The position numbers and the translations under genes are program-made. From contig CP114121.1 in assembly GCA_029959195.1 (NCBI GenBank), positions 496,001 through 560,000 of the forward strand: a DNA stretch of 64,000 nt, written 5' to 3'. Shown piece by piece: positions 34,286 through 44,700 of the stretch. This stretch comes from Dictyophora rubrovolvata (lineage: Eukaryota; Basidiomycota; Agaricomycetes; Phallales; Phallaceae). The notes beneath the pieces are model-generated. The model did not search any database. It was not told where the DNA came from and saw nothing but the letters and a program-made list of their open reading frames with translations. Positions within the stretch are counted from its first letter, which is position 1; each line of letters begins with the position of its first letter.

Positions 34286-35752
34286 TTGCAGAGTCCTTAA
34301 ACACACGACCAGGAAGTCCAATAATTCCGGGAAACGAAAGTGAGAGCTTGAAAACGTCGACGCACTTATTAACGGGCTCAACGACTCCGTGTAGTTTGCA
34401 GTTTTCCTCGGCTATTTTCAATGGAAGTTTAGCCGAGGAAAACTAGTGCAGTGTATATATTTTTAAAGTCGGGCAACGTCCAATTTGCCAAGAACACAAT
34501 ACAGCCTAATCCGATATACAGCTGGCATACTCTAGCATATCATGAAGTAGGTAGTTTGCCACGTTATTAACATGGATGTCCAAAAAAAGCATTTTTTCAA
34601 AAGCGCTAACGCCCCAAATTGAAAATTTGACAACGAGCCACAAATTTCAATGATGATCCTGGAATCAGTTTGAACTTTGCTATTGGACTCGGTCGAAAAA
34701 AGAAAAAAGTCTACTGGCTAAACCTGGCCTTGAAAGGGAAGGAATCGAGTAGTATGTAACGTCAACGGTTTACCTCATGAGCACCTAATGTAAAGCCTTT
34801 AGTAATCGCCTTACAGTAGGGGTAATGCCTCCCGAGGAGAGTAAATCGCGACGAAGTCTCAGGGGATTTTAGACCGGTGTCTACGGTGTCATACATATAT
34901 CCGGACTCGGCGTCCTGCTTATCCTCCCGGCTGTGTGCACCAACCCCCGACATTTGAGTGTTTAAGCTTTTAAGCTTTAAGACCCCCTAATAGAACAAAG
35001 GTATACACTGAGTCCAGCATGCTAGCATATAACCCCTTGAATAAGTTTACACAATCGGCAAAAGTTATTTTAACTTGAAAGACCTGCAAGCTGATGCGAT
35101 ATGTTTGTAAATGATACCAAAATAATAATAAATGGTACGTTGTCTCACGTGTGGCGCTCAAGGCATATAACATCTAATTGGAGTCTAAATGTGATTTGTT
35201 AACCAACCTTTATAGGTGTTGAAGGCACTTGAAATCCTTATTTTTGTTCGGAGTCAGCATCTATAACCAAGTTCTGCGCTATCCTTGACCGATCCATATA
35301 TCAGCCTTCCAGACGTCGTTAGCCAATGTATAAAAGCTGATGCAGATACACCGGTTTCTATCCTGTGCCCAACCTTGATACTACTCTGAGTGGATCTCGC
35401 GACCCGTCACCCCATTTCGTCATGCTTCCTCCAGCAGACTTTCTCCTTTTATGGAAAACTGAAAGCTGACATCAGGGCTACATACTGACCTGGGGTGGGG
35501 CGGGAATCTGAGAGATCAGCTTCAAGACTTGGGATGTTACAATCCCGATTGTGAAAAGACCTTCTGACACGCTGCTTATAGTATCTTCATTGTTTCTTCA
35601 AACTTGTCAAACAGAACGAACTGGACAGAGCAAGTCAATTTGACATGTTCAAACTTTGCACAAGCCTTCGTAATGAGTAAAATAAAAGTCAAAGTCCAAG
35701 GAGTGATATGTAGAAAAAAAAAAATACCAAGTGATACAGCGACAAATTGTAA
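34286..35752. other. 1.5-kb intergenic region between ICMT start and HAD gene end
   Basis: Contains the ICMT upstream region with a perfect inverted repeat (34401-34443). Remaining frames (for example 34762-34953, 34970-35173 minus) are unrecognised. Probably promoter and 3' UTR. Confidence 0.5.
34401..34443. repeat. Perfect 13-bp inverted repeat (hairpin) upstream of ICMT
   Basis: GTTTTCCTCGGCT at 34401-34413 is the exact reverse complement of AGCCGAGGAAAAC at 34431-34443, with a 17-nt spacer. TGCA flanks on both sides could extend the stem after a small bulge. It sits about 115 bp upstream of the ICMT start codon. Confidence 0.9.
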
Positions 35753-36760
35753 CTAAATTCTTTCACGGAGCTCGCTGAAGGTCTGAATGATCTCCACATC
35801 AGAAAGATCTTCATCCGGGTCTTTTCTTTCTCCTTCGCCCTCGGATCCTGATCGACGCACTAAGAAAGAGCGCAGTCCCGCATTCTTAGCGCCATGATAA
35901 TCACTACTCATTTCATTTAAGCAATGAAAATTGATGTGGAACAGGGATAAGACCGACCATATTAACTCATCTCCTATATGGCAGGCTTCTGGTAGTTGCA
36001 CATCAACACAAGAACAAGTACGCTCCCAAATTCTTTTATCAGGTTTTTCAATGCCTTCTTCTTCACTAATAACAATAATATCCAGATGTGAAGATAGGTC
36101 TAGATCTGCAATGACGCTTTCTTCGAACAAGTTAGCTCAGATTACTAGTTTCAGCATAAGAAATAACGGACTGATTCGAATATCAGCGTTAGTAACGACG
36201 CCGGTCTTTAATCCTTTGTTTTTCAAGAATTTCACTGAAACATAAGGTGAGAGTCGAATGAATGATCAAAGGGACAACAATATTGAAACACGCACGAGTA
36301 GGAAGAACATCATCAAAAGCCTTGTATCCTTCACTACTTGAGAATCGATGCATTAGCCGGGGAACAATCAAAGGTAAAGACTCTTCCAATACTATGTTGT
36401 TTTCAAACTTGAATGAGAATTTTCAGAGAAAGAAAAACAAGGCTTGCCTTGAGGATCGCCGCCAGCCGACAAAGCCGTTCTTTTAATCACATCTTTCCAC
36501 CAATCATCAGCACCACCAACATAAATAGGGTTCTCTTGCTGAACATCCTTTAGTGCTCGTATATTTTCTTAATTTAAATTTCTCTGGGACAAAGGAAAAT
36601 CCTATTCCGAACCTTTCTTGAATCCGGTTTTCAAAAGAGCGGGATCGAGAAGACCAAGAAAGGGTTCAAATACGCGTGAATACTGAACATGAATGGGAAG
36701 TCTTGGTGTGATAATTGTATGCAACGCATCGAAGAGAACCAGTTTAATTGGAGATGACAT
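35753..36760 (-). CDS. HAD-superfamily hydrolase (HDHD3-like)
   Basis: Six exons: 36760-36613, 36567-36448, 36391-36296, 36234-36172, 36120-35958, 35906-35753, giving 247 aa. HAD motif I is LVLFDALHT with nucleophile Asp11, motif II is GVVTNAD, motif III Lys is in EEGIEKPDKRIW, and motif IV is HIGDEL followed by SDYHGAKNAG. The cap helix region (PLIVPRLMHRFSSSEGYKAF) matches HDHD3-like eukaryotic phosphatases. The motif I second Asp position is replaced (FDALHT rather than DxDxT), as is common in HDHD3 relatives, so phosphatase activity cannot be assumed. The second intron (36447-36392) starts with GC. Transcribed in the same direction as ICMT but as a separate gene. Substrate unknown. Confidence 0.88.
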
Positions 36761-37209
36761 GCTGCACAAAGGGAGACATAAGGCCGACGTGACTGGACGT
36801 GACAACCCCCTTGTCCACAGTCTTGTACCCTTTGTAGACCAGCATAGTTTAACGCATTATATTTTCTTTTCACTTTGATTGTCAAAGTTTACTTTCTCAA
36901 ATTCTACGTTTTGGTAAAAATTGTGATTTACGTCGACCTGGCAACATCGTGACGAAAATCATCCGGGAAGTATATTCTCGTGCTATACATCAATTCACGA
37001 CTTCATTCCCTTGTATTTCTTTTCACTTTGAACACTGAACGGAAAGTATAAAGCACTCTAGCTATGACACAGTTTCCTCTAACAAACATTTCTTGCTCAG
37101 TCTTGGCATTTGTACTACTACCACTATCATTCACTTCTTATTATTATTTTTCAAACCTCTTCATCACCGCAACGACTATCGACTCATTCAAGTCCAACTT
37201 CACATCAGA

Positions 37210-37467
37210 ATGTCTTCCAAAACACAATCTGCTATTTCCTTCTTCGCTGCTAGCAGCGCCCCGTCGGCATTTTCTCTCTTTGCACACCCATTGGACCACC
37301 ACGATGCATACGAAAACGGGCGGTTAATTTGGCCCAGCGCAATTTATATGTCCTCCAAAACGTCATCTCGTCCCGCCAATGATGAAGATGAAAAAACTTC
37401 TACAATTTCTTCTTTCATAACGAAGCTCAACAAAATCTTGCGCAATAAAATTATTGCTGCCATTTAG
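37210..37467 (+). CDS. Possible 85-aa unknown protein
   Basis: Intronless frame starting MSSKTQSAISFFAASSAPSA and ending KILRNKIIAAI. It is preceded by a CT-rich region and a TATA-like AGTATAAAG near 37045. The pentamer MSSKT occurs twice (residue 1 and about residue 46), suggesting an internal duplication or an alternative start. No signal peptide, cysteine or known domain. In-frame extension upstream to an ATG at 37093 is possible. Weak; may be a random frame. Confidence 0.35.
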   Translation: MSSKTQSAISFFAASSAPSAFSLFAHPLDHHDAYENGRLIWPSAIYMSSKTSSRPANDEDEKTSTISSFITKLNKILRNKIIAAI

Positions 37468-37799
37468 GAATCGTCCAAGACCTTCAATTATCCGAAGAAG
37501 CTCAGAACAAACACAATGTATGCAATAGGCATCTACACTCATTCCTCGATTCTATTATGCTCGTTCCGCTTTCCAAGTATTTGCATACATTAGATGATCC
37601 TGCACACATCCGTTCTTTTTATCCGTTCTTTTTTTTTAATTTTCATCACGTATCCTCAAATTCATCTCACCCGTCCCATATGACATAAAACTCGTTACAT
37701 TCAACGTACATGAGCACTCATAGTAATCAGATGGACATTGGCGAGTTAAAATAAATAAGACTACAACTAAGTGTAGTAAGCGGGAAAAAATGGGGATGA

Positions 37800-38750
37800 T
37801 CAATAAAAAACAGTATCCACCGATTTCGATTTCGGTTCGTTTCCACGATATCCTGGATGGAGAACTCGTGGAATAACGGGTAACGGCCGAGGACCGTGTG
37901 GCTTCCCACTATTAGCCGTGCCTGTATCCTTCGTCTGAGTATTAGCTCTCGACAGAGTAGGAGACCCCATGCTTGCGGGTCGCTGTGGCTTCGAAGGAGG
38001 GGGGACGATAATTTTACCGTTTTTCTTGACTAAATCGGTCCGGATCTTCGGTAAATCGGTGTAGCTCATTTTTCGGGAATGTTCCCCGAGTACTTGAGGG
38101 ACGGGCCCAACATCCGAGGGAGTCGCGTTCATGACTTTGAGAATTTGACCCGGCCGGGCAAGGGAACTTTGGGCACCGGGACTTGGACTTCTAAAAACCC
38201 GCAATTCTGGAAAGAACATCGTGGGGAGGACAGGTACTATCGAGCTCTCTGTCAATCGTGGCATAGGGCTCGCGGGGACAGCTTGGGTTTTCACAGCGGG
38301 CCGAGGTATCGCGTTTCGCGATCCACCTTTAATAGTTGTTGCTCTGTTATAATCTGCCAGGACTGGAGGTACTGCCAGAACTGGAGGATACCTCAGGGAG
38401 GCAAGCGATTGTGCTGTCACTTTGGACGTAACAGAACCATTGAGTGATTGTTTCTCCGAGATACCAGCCTCCGTCATTTCCATTCGTCTCGGTTTTCGAC
38501 GTCGAAGATAAAATACCAACGCCATCGATAGAAAAAAAATCAAAAGGATTAAAACCACTGCAATGATAATTATAACCACATTTTTCGGGGCATTGTGTTG
38601 ATCATGATCAGTGGTCGAAGAACCATCTGAAGTGGTGTTCGATGTAAGATTTGGAACGAGCCGCTTTACTCCTCTGACGTTAAGTTTGGATTCAAGTTCA
38701 ATTGAACGAGATTGCGAACGAATGAGTCGTCGTATCTTGTATTGACCCAT
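37800..38750 (-). CDS. Single-pass transmembrane protein of unknown function, 316 aa
   Basis: One coding exon. A short N-terminal domain with sequons (NLTSNTTSDGSS) is followed by one membrane helix at about residues 58-83 (NVVIIIIAVVLILLIFFLSM) and a stop-transfer RRRKPRR. The C-terminal about 230 residues are Pro/Ser-rich and probably disordered and cytosolic. No cleavable signal peptide is seen, so a type III or internally anchored topology is likely. The architecture resembles the many Agaricomycete single-pass proteins with a juxtamembrane basic motif. Upstream, a TATA-like element near 39057 (minus), a 131-nt 5'-UTR intron and a predicted uORF support transcription. Function unknown. 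Confidence 0.65.
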   Translation of the reverse strand: MGQYKIRRLIRSQSRSIELESKLNVRGVKRLVPNLTSNTTSDGSSTTDHDQHNAPKNVVIIIIAVVLILLIFFLSMALVFYLRRRKPRRMEMTEAGISEKQSLNGSVTSKVTAQSLASLRYPPVLAVPPVLADYNRATTIKGGSRNAIPRPAVKTQAVPASPMPRLTESSIVPVLPTMFFPELRVFRSPSPGAQSSLARPGQILKVMNATPSDVGPVPQVLGEHSRKMSYTDLPKIRTDLVKKNGKIIVPPPSKPQRPASMGSPTLSRANTQTKDTGTANSGKPHGPRPLPVIPRVLHPGYRGNEPKSKSVDTVFY

Positions 38751-41700
38751 AGCAGATCTGTGACGGAAGGATCCTGCGGTTCCCTATGACTGGAATAACC
38801 GTAATAAATAAGATAATTAAATGATTATAAAATAGCAGATAAAAGAAAAATGATGAGTAGAAAGAAACCAAGAAAGAGTAAAAGAATTTAAGGTAGGGGA
38901 AAGAGAAAGGTGGTGCTTACGGACATCACTGTCCGGCGATGTTACCTATTGACCGCACACAGCCGTTTGGTCAGCGACTTCGACCCTTTCTCCTCTTCTA
39001 ACATCGCGTGGCAGCAAAAAAAACCGAATTCTCGCAATCGAAAATCACCGTGTAGTTTATATATGAAGCGGGCAGCTTGAAGCTAATTGCAACTGAGAAT
39101 CAGACACTTGGAAGTGGTAATACTTGTCTATATTCATAATTATTCGTTCAGGAACGCTGCACTGAACTTTGAACAGCCTGAGTCGGCGACCTTTATGTCC
39201 GAGGATCACTGGGACCAATTGTCTGTTCCTAACCTATCCAAAGTCTGGATGAGGGTATTCTCGAGAAGACCGCCATTTACGAACTTTCAAGCGTAAGAAA
39301 TTTATACATACATACATGCGCTCAAATCTTCCAGGACTTCCCAAAGAAATCCTAAAGGTAAGGAAATTTTGCAATCGATAAGGGTAAATAATACTCGTGC
39401 CAAAGCGAGAACGGAGGAGGCAGATTCAGATAAATCAAGAAAGGGAGAGAAGCACGGTTTATTTCATGGCGAGGTTCAGGAGTCAGCCTGCCAGTGTACC
39501 CTAGATAGTTACGAGATCAGTTTTCTTTCATAAAAAAAGGTGTCTCTATCCTTCCTTGCTCTCATTCAAAAATTCCTGTCACAAAGTTAATTGAAATATT
39601 AAGGTGCAAGGTGCAGGGTGTAGATCGAGTTGGGTTGCAATCGCGTAGATTGAGACACGAGCCTTGCCTCGAGGCAGCGCGAAGTTCAAGATAGAAATGT
39701 GCGTTGTTTGACTGAAGCGAGATGACTGAACAAAGGTTCTTCTGGAGAATTGAACTAAGCGTAAGGGGGAATGTGCATCCGAGAAGGTCTAGAATTTCTA
39801 ATTTGATAAATATAGACCTCCTAGAGACGATCGCGAGAATGGCATACATACTTGTTTAGTGAATGAGAGTCGATGAAACCGGTTAGGGGGATAAGTCGTT
39901 TGTCAAAGTATTTACCACACCAGGATCTGGCTGAATCACCTAGATAGAAGATAGTCTAACCAAGATCCATGAACGAGTACATGCTTACCCAAACTTACCC
40001 AAAGATCTAGTACGAATACAGCGTGAATTCCTTCGTCGAGACCAGAAGGTATCGTACCAAAAAATAATACGAGCGCTACGGGTGAGCCATCTCAATTTCT
40101 TATCTTAACAAAATTAGGACAAGCATCCGAAGGAACTAAGTTGGGAAAGGTGAGGACATTGGACTCGATCTTATCTGGCTCGGCGGACTTTGGGAGTGAA
40201 TTAACGACCGGCAATTTTTTTGCTGAAGATATGGCAATCCTAGTTATTTGGTATTCCAGTCATCCAGGACCCTTGGCTGTCAGTGATTTCCCAAACTACA
40301 GCCAACTTCTCTGCAGGAAAAGGTAGGATCTGCCTAAAGGCTTGCCAAAGCGACGATGATATCAGCACAAGGTACTTTTATTGGAGCTTTGAGAAATGAC
40401 GACAGAGTCGAGAGGAGAATGAGGGAGAGTTTTGAATTTATTCTATTGGAGTACGAGCTACCGTTTTCTTCGGACAAGCGATGTCTTCGGGTTGTCCGTG
40501 CGATTTTAGAATTAGTCGCTAAATCAGATAGGAACGGCATGCCTGTTTGAGCTGTTAGCGCACTTCGTCTGATCAATCGATGCCCTCGGTACGCACGATA
40601 TAGCTTATCTCCTTGATGGCTGGCAGTTCCTTCTTCAAGTTCTCAGCTCCCTTCGGAAGAACCGGCAACGCCCTGGGAGCAGAATGACCTCCGACGCCCT
40701 TTCTAATTTTTTAAAGGTCAAGTGTTTGTCCCGAATTGTCAATGAGCACTTATCAGCTAACACTTATCGAAATAACATTGGGCCCGGATTTAGGGCCAAG
40801 TTCTAACGACATGATCAAACGCAGCGCGTACAGACGCCCTAGTTGTCAGTGAGGTTAGGTCAACATTAATGTTGATAATGAGTTTTTATCGATGTGAAAT
40901 CTCTCCGAACTACTACGGTTAAACACTGGATTGGAACCTTAGACCTTATTCATTAACCTCATGACCTTTGTTTCCCCCCACCCTCATGACCGGACAGCCC
41001 TTGCGGAGTTGTCTCACGCCTGAAGGGCAGCACAATTAGCAAGGAAAGGGTTGTTCGAATCAAATGAAAATAGACATACATAGTTACATAGTTACATACA
41101 CAGAACACGTTTGTCAGTGACTAGTGAAATGGCACAATTGCCAAGCTGAAGTAAAGGGTTTAGGTAATCAACATGACTTTTGCTTCCACGTCTACGCCGT
41201 CCACTCCGATCGTCACTCCCACCACTTGCCCGTACGTATGTTGTGTGTACATATCCATCCGGACCGAAACTTGGCAAAAAGTTTCAATCTTACAAATTCT
41301 TGTAATAATATTTCATATTACCCGCCCGGAAACGATATACAGCGGTCGACGACAAGCCCCAAAAAAAATTGCTGTGGTTGACGTAAAACACCCAGAATCA
41401 AAAATTTGACTATTAATGTTCTCAGCAACGCATTGATTTATAAGGATCACGATGTCAACAGCTGCCACGATTGAGCAAAGACCACGTCCCGATGGGACCT
41501 TTCCGAGAATCTGGAAACATTCGTTCGCAGCGGTGAGCTGAATCGGTACCGAGTGTCAATACTAGCTGCAGCTCTAACACAAGGTCGAAACGCAATGTAA
41601 CTCGCATTTTAATTACGATACCCTATAGAAGCGCATGGAGGGTTAAGCATTTGGTAAAATTTATAACCCTTCAGGTCTAATACTTTGAAACGCAAACAGG

Positions 41701-44700
41701 CTACAAAGTTCCTTCTTTGAACGACTGCAAGGGGGATTACTATTTTTAATCTGCAAAATTAGGGTTTTTAATACAAGGTTGTGATTCTTGTGAGTTCAGT
41801 TTTCCGAGCTGTTGTGTCTTTATGTAAAAAAGGTTTGAGCACGATGATTTGGCAGTCGTGTCTTATGAAGCGTTCTTATTCTGATTCTTTCCGACAAGCG
41901 CGATTGATACCAAGTCTATTCACGTGATTTTTTGAATTATTCTCTTCCATAGGACCGACAATGTGTGAGAAGACCCGTCAAAATAGCGAACCCAGTCCCT
42001 TCTTAAGGATAACCAGAAGAAGGATAATCAGTCCAAAGTGTTGTTGATATGTTCAAAACTAAGGACTACTCCTTTAGAAGACTCCTTTCATAATCTTATC
42101 GTAATTCCTCACTGCATGAAAGTCGAACAAGAACAGTTTGGGATATGCACATTGCCTGGCGCTTCCGGAATCTGGAGAATCGGTGATTGTGCCCCCCCGC
42201 GAAAGGAAAAATACTTGAGACGAGGACGGAAGCGTAGCTGCCATGTTCGGAAGGTCTAGACTTCTCATAGTTTCGTTCACCAGACTTTTGACCAGGTTCC
42301 TAGAAATTAGAATCTCTGCCTGCCTTGGCGCGTATTCAGGTGCTTAAGTTAACGTGCACATCAGCTCATCTCAACACACCTCGTGCATCATCGATATCCT
42401 GATGCTGATTGTCACCCAGGAAGTTATTAATTTTATGGCAAATCAAATGCTGGCGCCTTCCCCCTTTCAACTGCCGGTTCTCTGAGGCGATACGGTTGTA
42501 CCACTGGTATAACTGGACGAAATGTGCAACGATTTTGTGACAAATCAAAAAACTTACCAATACACCAGAATTGGGGACATGTATGTCATGTTTCCAGCTT
42601 TGTTCGAGTTCGGTTTTAGGGGTCAAAAGCTCCGGTGGCTCGTGAGCCCGAGAGTAACGAATTGCTCTTACAGGTCAATTTGCACAATCACTTCACTTGC
42701 CCGTTACATAAATGTGGACAAGGGAGATTTTCAATTGATCGAGGAGCATGACTCTTGCTTCAGCCGCAATCCCGTCGTGTTCCTTGGCCTTATTTTAAGC
42801 TAAGGTTGCTGGGCATACATATGTATAAAACAACGAATCGGCTTGTATTCACCAGTCGCACGAGAGAGAAAAGGCCGTTAAGTTATTGGTCATCCCCACG
42901 TGCGAATTATTATTCAATCCTGCGTTTCTTTTTTAGGAAGGTTATCCGACCATGACTTCCCTCGCGGTTTCACGCCTGAAACTTACGTACTTAGTGCCAG
43001 CGACACGGACCCAGTGAAACGTAAAAATGGACAGGTTTGCTATATATCCTGGATACCATCGGCTATACTGGACTTATGATAATTGAGACAAAAGAGAAGA
43101 ATCATCTGAATCACAGTACATATTTACAGCTTGTACGGGCGATGGCGAGCACGTTCCCGTAACAAGAAAACTTTCGCTGAAGGCCTGGTTCTCCTTCCAG
43201 CGATTTTGAGTAACACCATTACTCAATGAGTACCTATATGACTGTAATTGTTACTAATGAAACTTCTATGGCAATATAACAGCCGTTCCCGATGGGGCCA
43301 TCCTAGTCTTGGAAATATAGCGCGGACCCACAAAAGAACAACCTTTTTTTGAGACGACCGAGTAGCCGTACATAAACCTTGTTTATTGAAATGTATAGCG
43401 TGAATTGGCAACTAATGCCAACTCGCAGGTGGACTGAGCCTCGAAGTGGCACAGGCGTTAAATCCGGATCGTACTTGGATCAAGCCACTAAACTGTGCAT
43501 TATCAGCACGTTCTGATCCACACAACAGCTGTCCTTTGTGAACAAAAAGAAAGGATAAGTCTATTTCTTTTGATTCAAAAAATGATGTCAAACAACAAAG
43601 AAGCTGTCCTTTGTACGTCGATAATAGATATAGGCATGCACGCCAGTGCAAAGCGCAAACTTGAATCGATCGATCAATTTGAATTTTCAATGCAACTGTG
43701 TGCTACGCGGGTACTTCAAAAACATAGATCTGAATCGTGGTCCGTATACAAAATGGAAGGTAAATTTATCCATGGGCTGCCGATAGGCTTCGGCTTGGCT
43801 CAAAAGCTGCGTGGACCCTTGACATGTGTTTCTCCTTTGTCCGAAACAAAAAGGAGTTGGTAAAAAAGGCCTGTTTAGCCCATAATCATATTATATTATT
43901 TGATGTGTATTTAGTTGTCAACGTTTGTTCGACACTATTATGAAGGTCAATTTGTCACTGTAGCTTTAAGGCGCACCGCAAGACGCGTGTCCGAAAGGAT
44001 CAAAGAATGCTCTTACCAGCGATCTTTGATCAACAAGTTGATACATGTTTTTTCCAAATAACGTACATGCGTCTAACCGCAAGGCTTTTGTTCAGTCCTA
44101 TACTCGTCAAGTCGTATGTGTGATTGGCAAGTGAAATGGCCGAGTCACCACCAGTGGGAGTCGCCGGGATCATGATCACCTATAATCACTCGCTCAATGT
44201 TGACACAATCAACCAAATAACCCAGTGCGATGCATAAAATCCACGTTGGGTTTTTGAAAGATTTGGCCTCTTCAAACTTCTTTCCGGGTGGGCACCATTC
44301 AGGATGGAGCCGGCAAACGCCGACACTTCCTTAAGACCTTAACTTGAACGTTAACCTACGACCGTAGTGAGTCGCCTTCTCTACAACGTTTTTAACGATA
44401 ACTTTTTTATATCTTTGTTTGATGTCCCTCTGGTTACTGCTCGCATCGCCGGCCCTTTTGTTATATCTTTCTTCCTAAAAACAAAAGGGACTGGATGCCG
44501 AACCCACGTGTTCTCCCGTCACAGGAAGGACCCAGGATAACCAGCACCACTACTCTACCCACGTAATGCAATCAATACCTTGTCATTTATGATTGAACGC
44601 ATCGAAAAGAGAGTTATCTTCATGTCCCTGACGCCGGAACGCATGATTCACTAATCTAATCTGCATATTCGAAGCAGCGGACCGTCTTTCACTGAGGCAC

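Noticed and set aside
40334-40576. Minus-strand frame containing VPCADIIVALAS, reminiscent of the CAD region of plant-type peroxidases
   Set aside because: No haem-ligand histidine motif, no following peroxidase blocks and no splice-consistent neighbours; the resemblance is three residues long.
41050-41075. GTTCGAATC resembling a tRNA T-loop
   Set aside because: Flanks are not complementary and no A box lies at the right distance.
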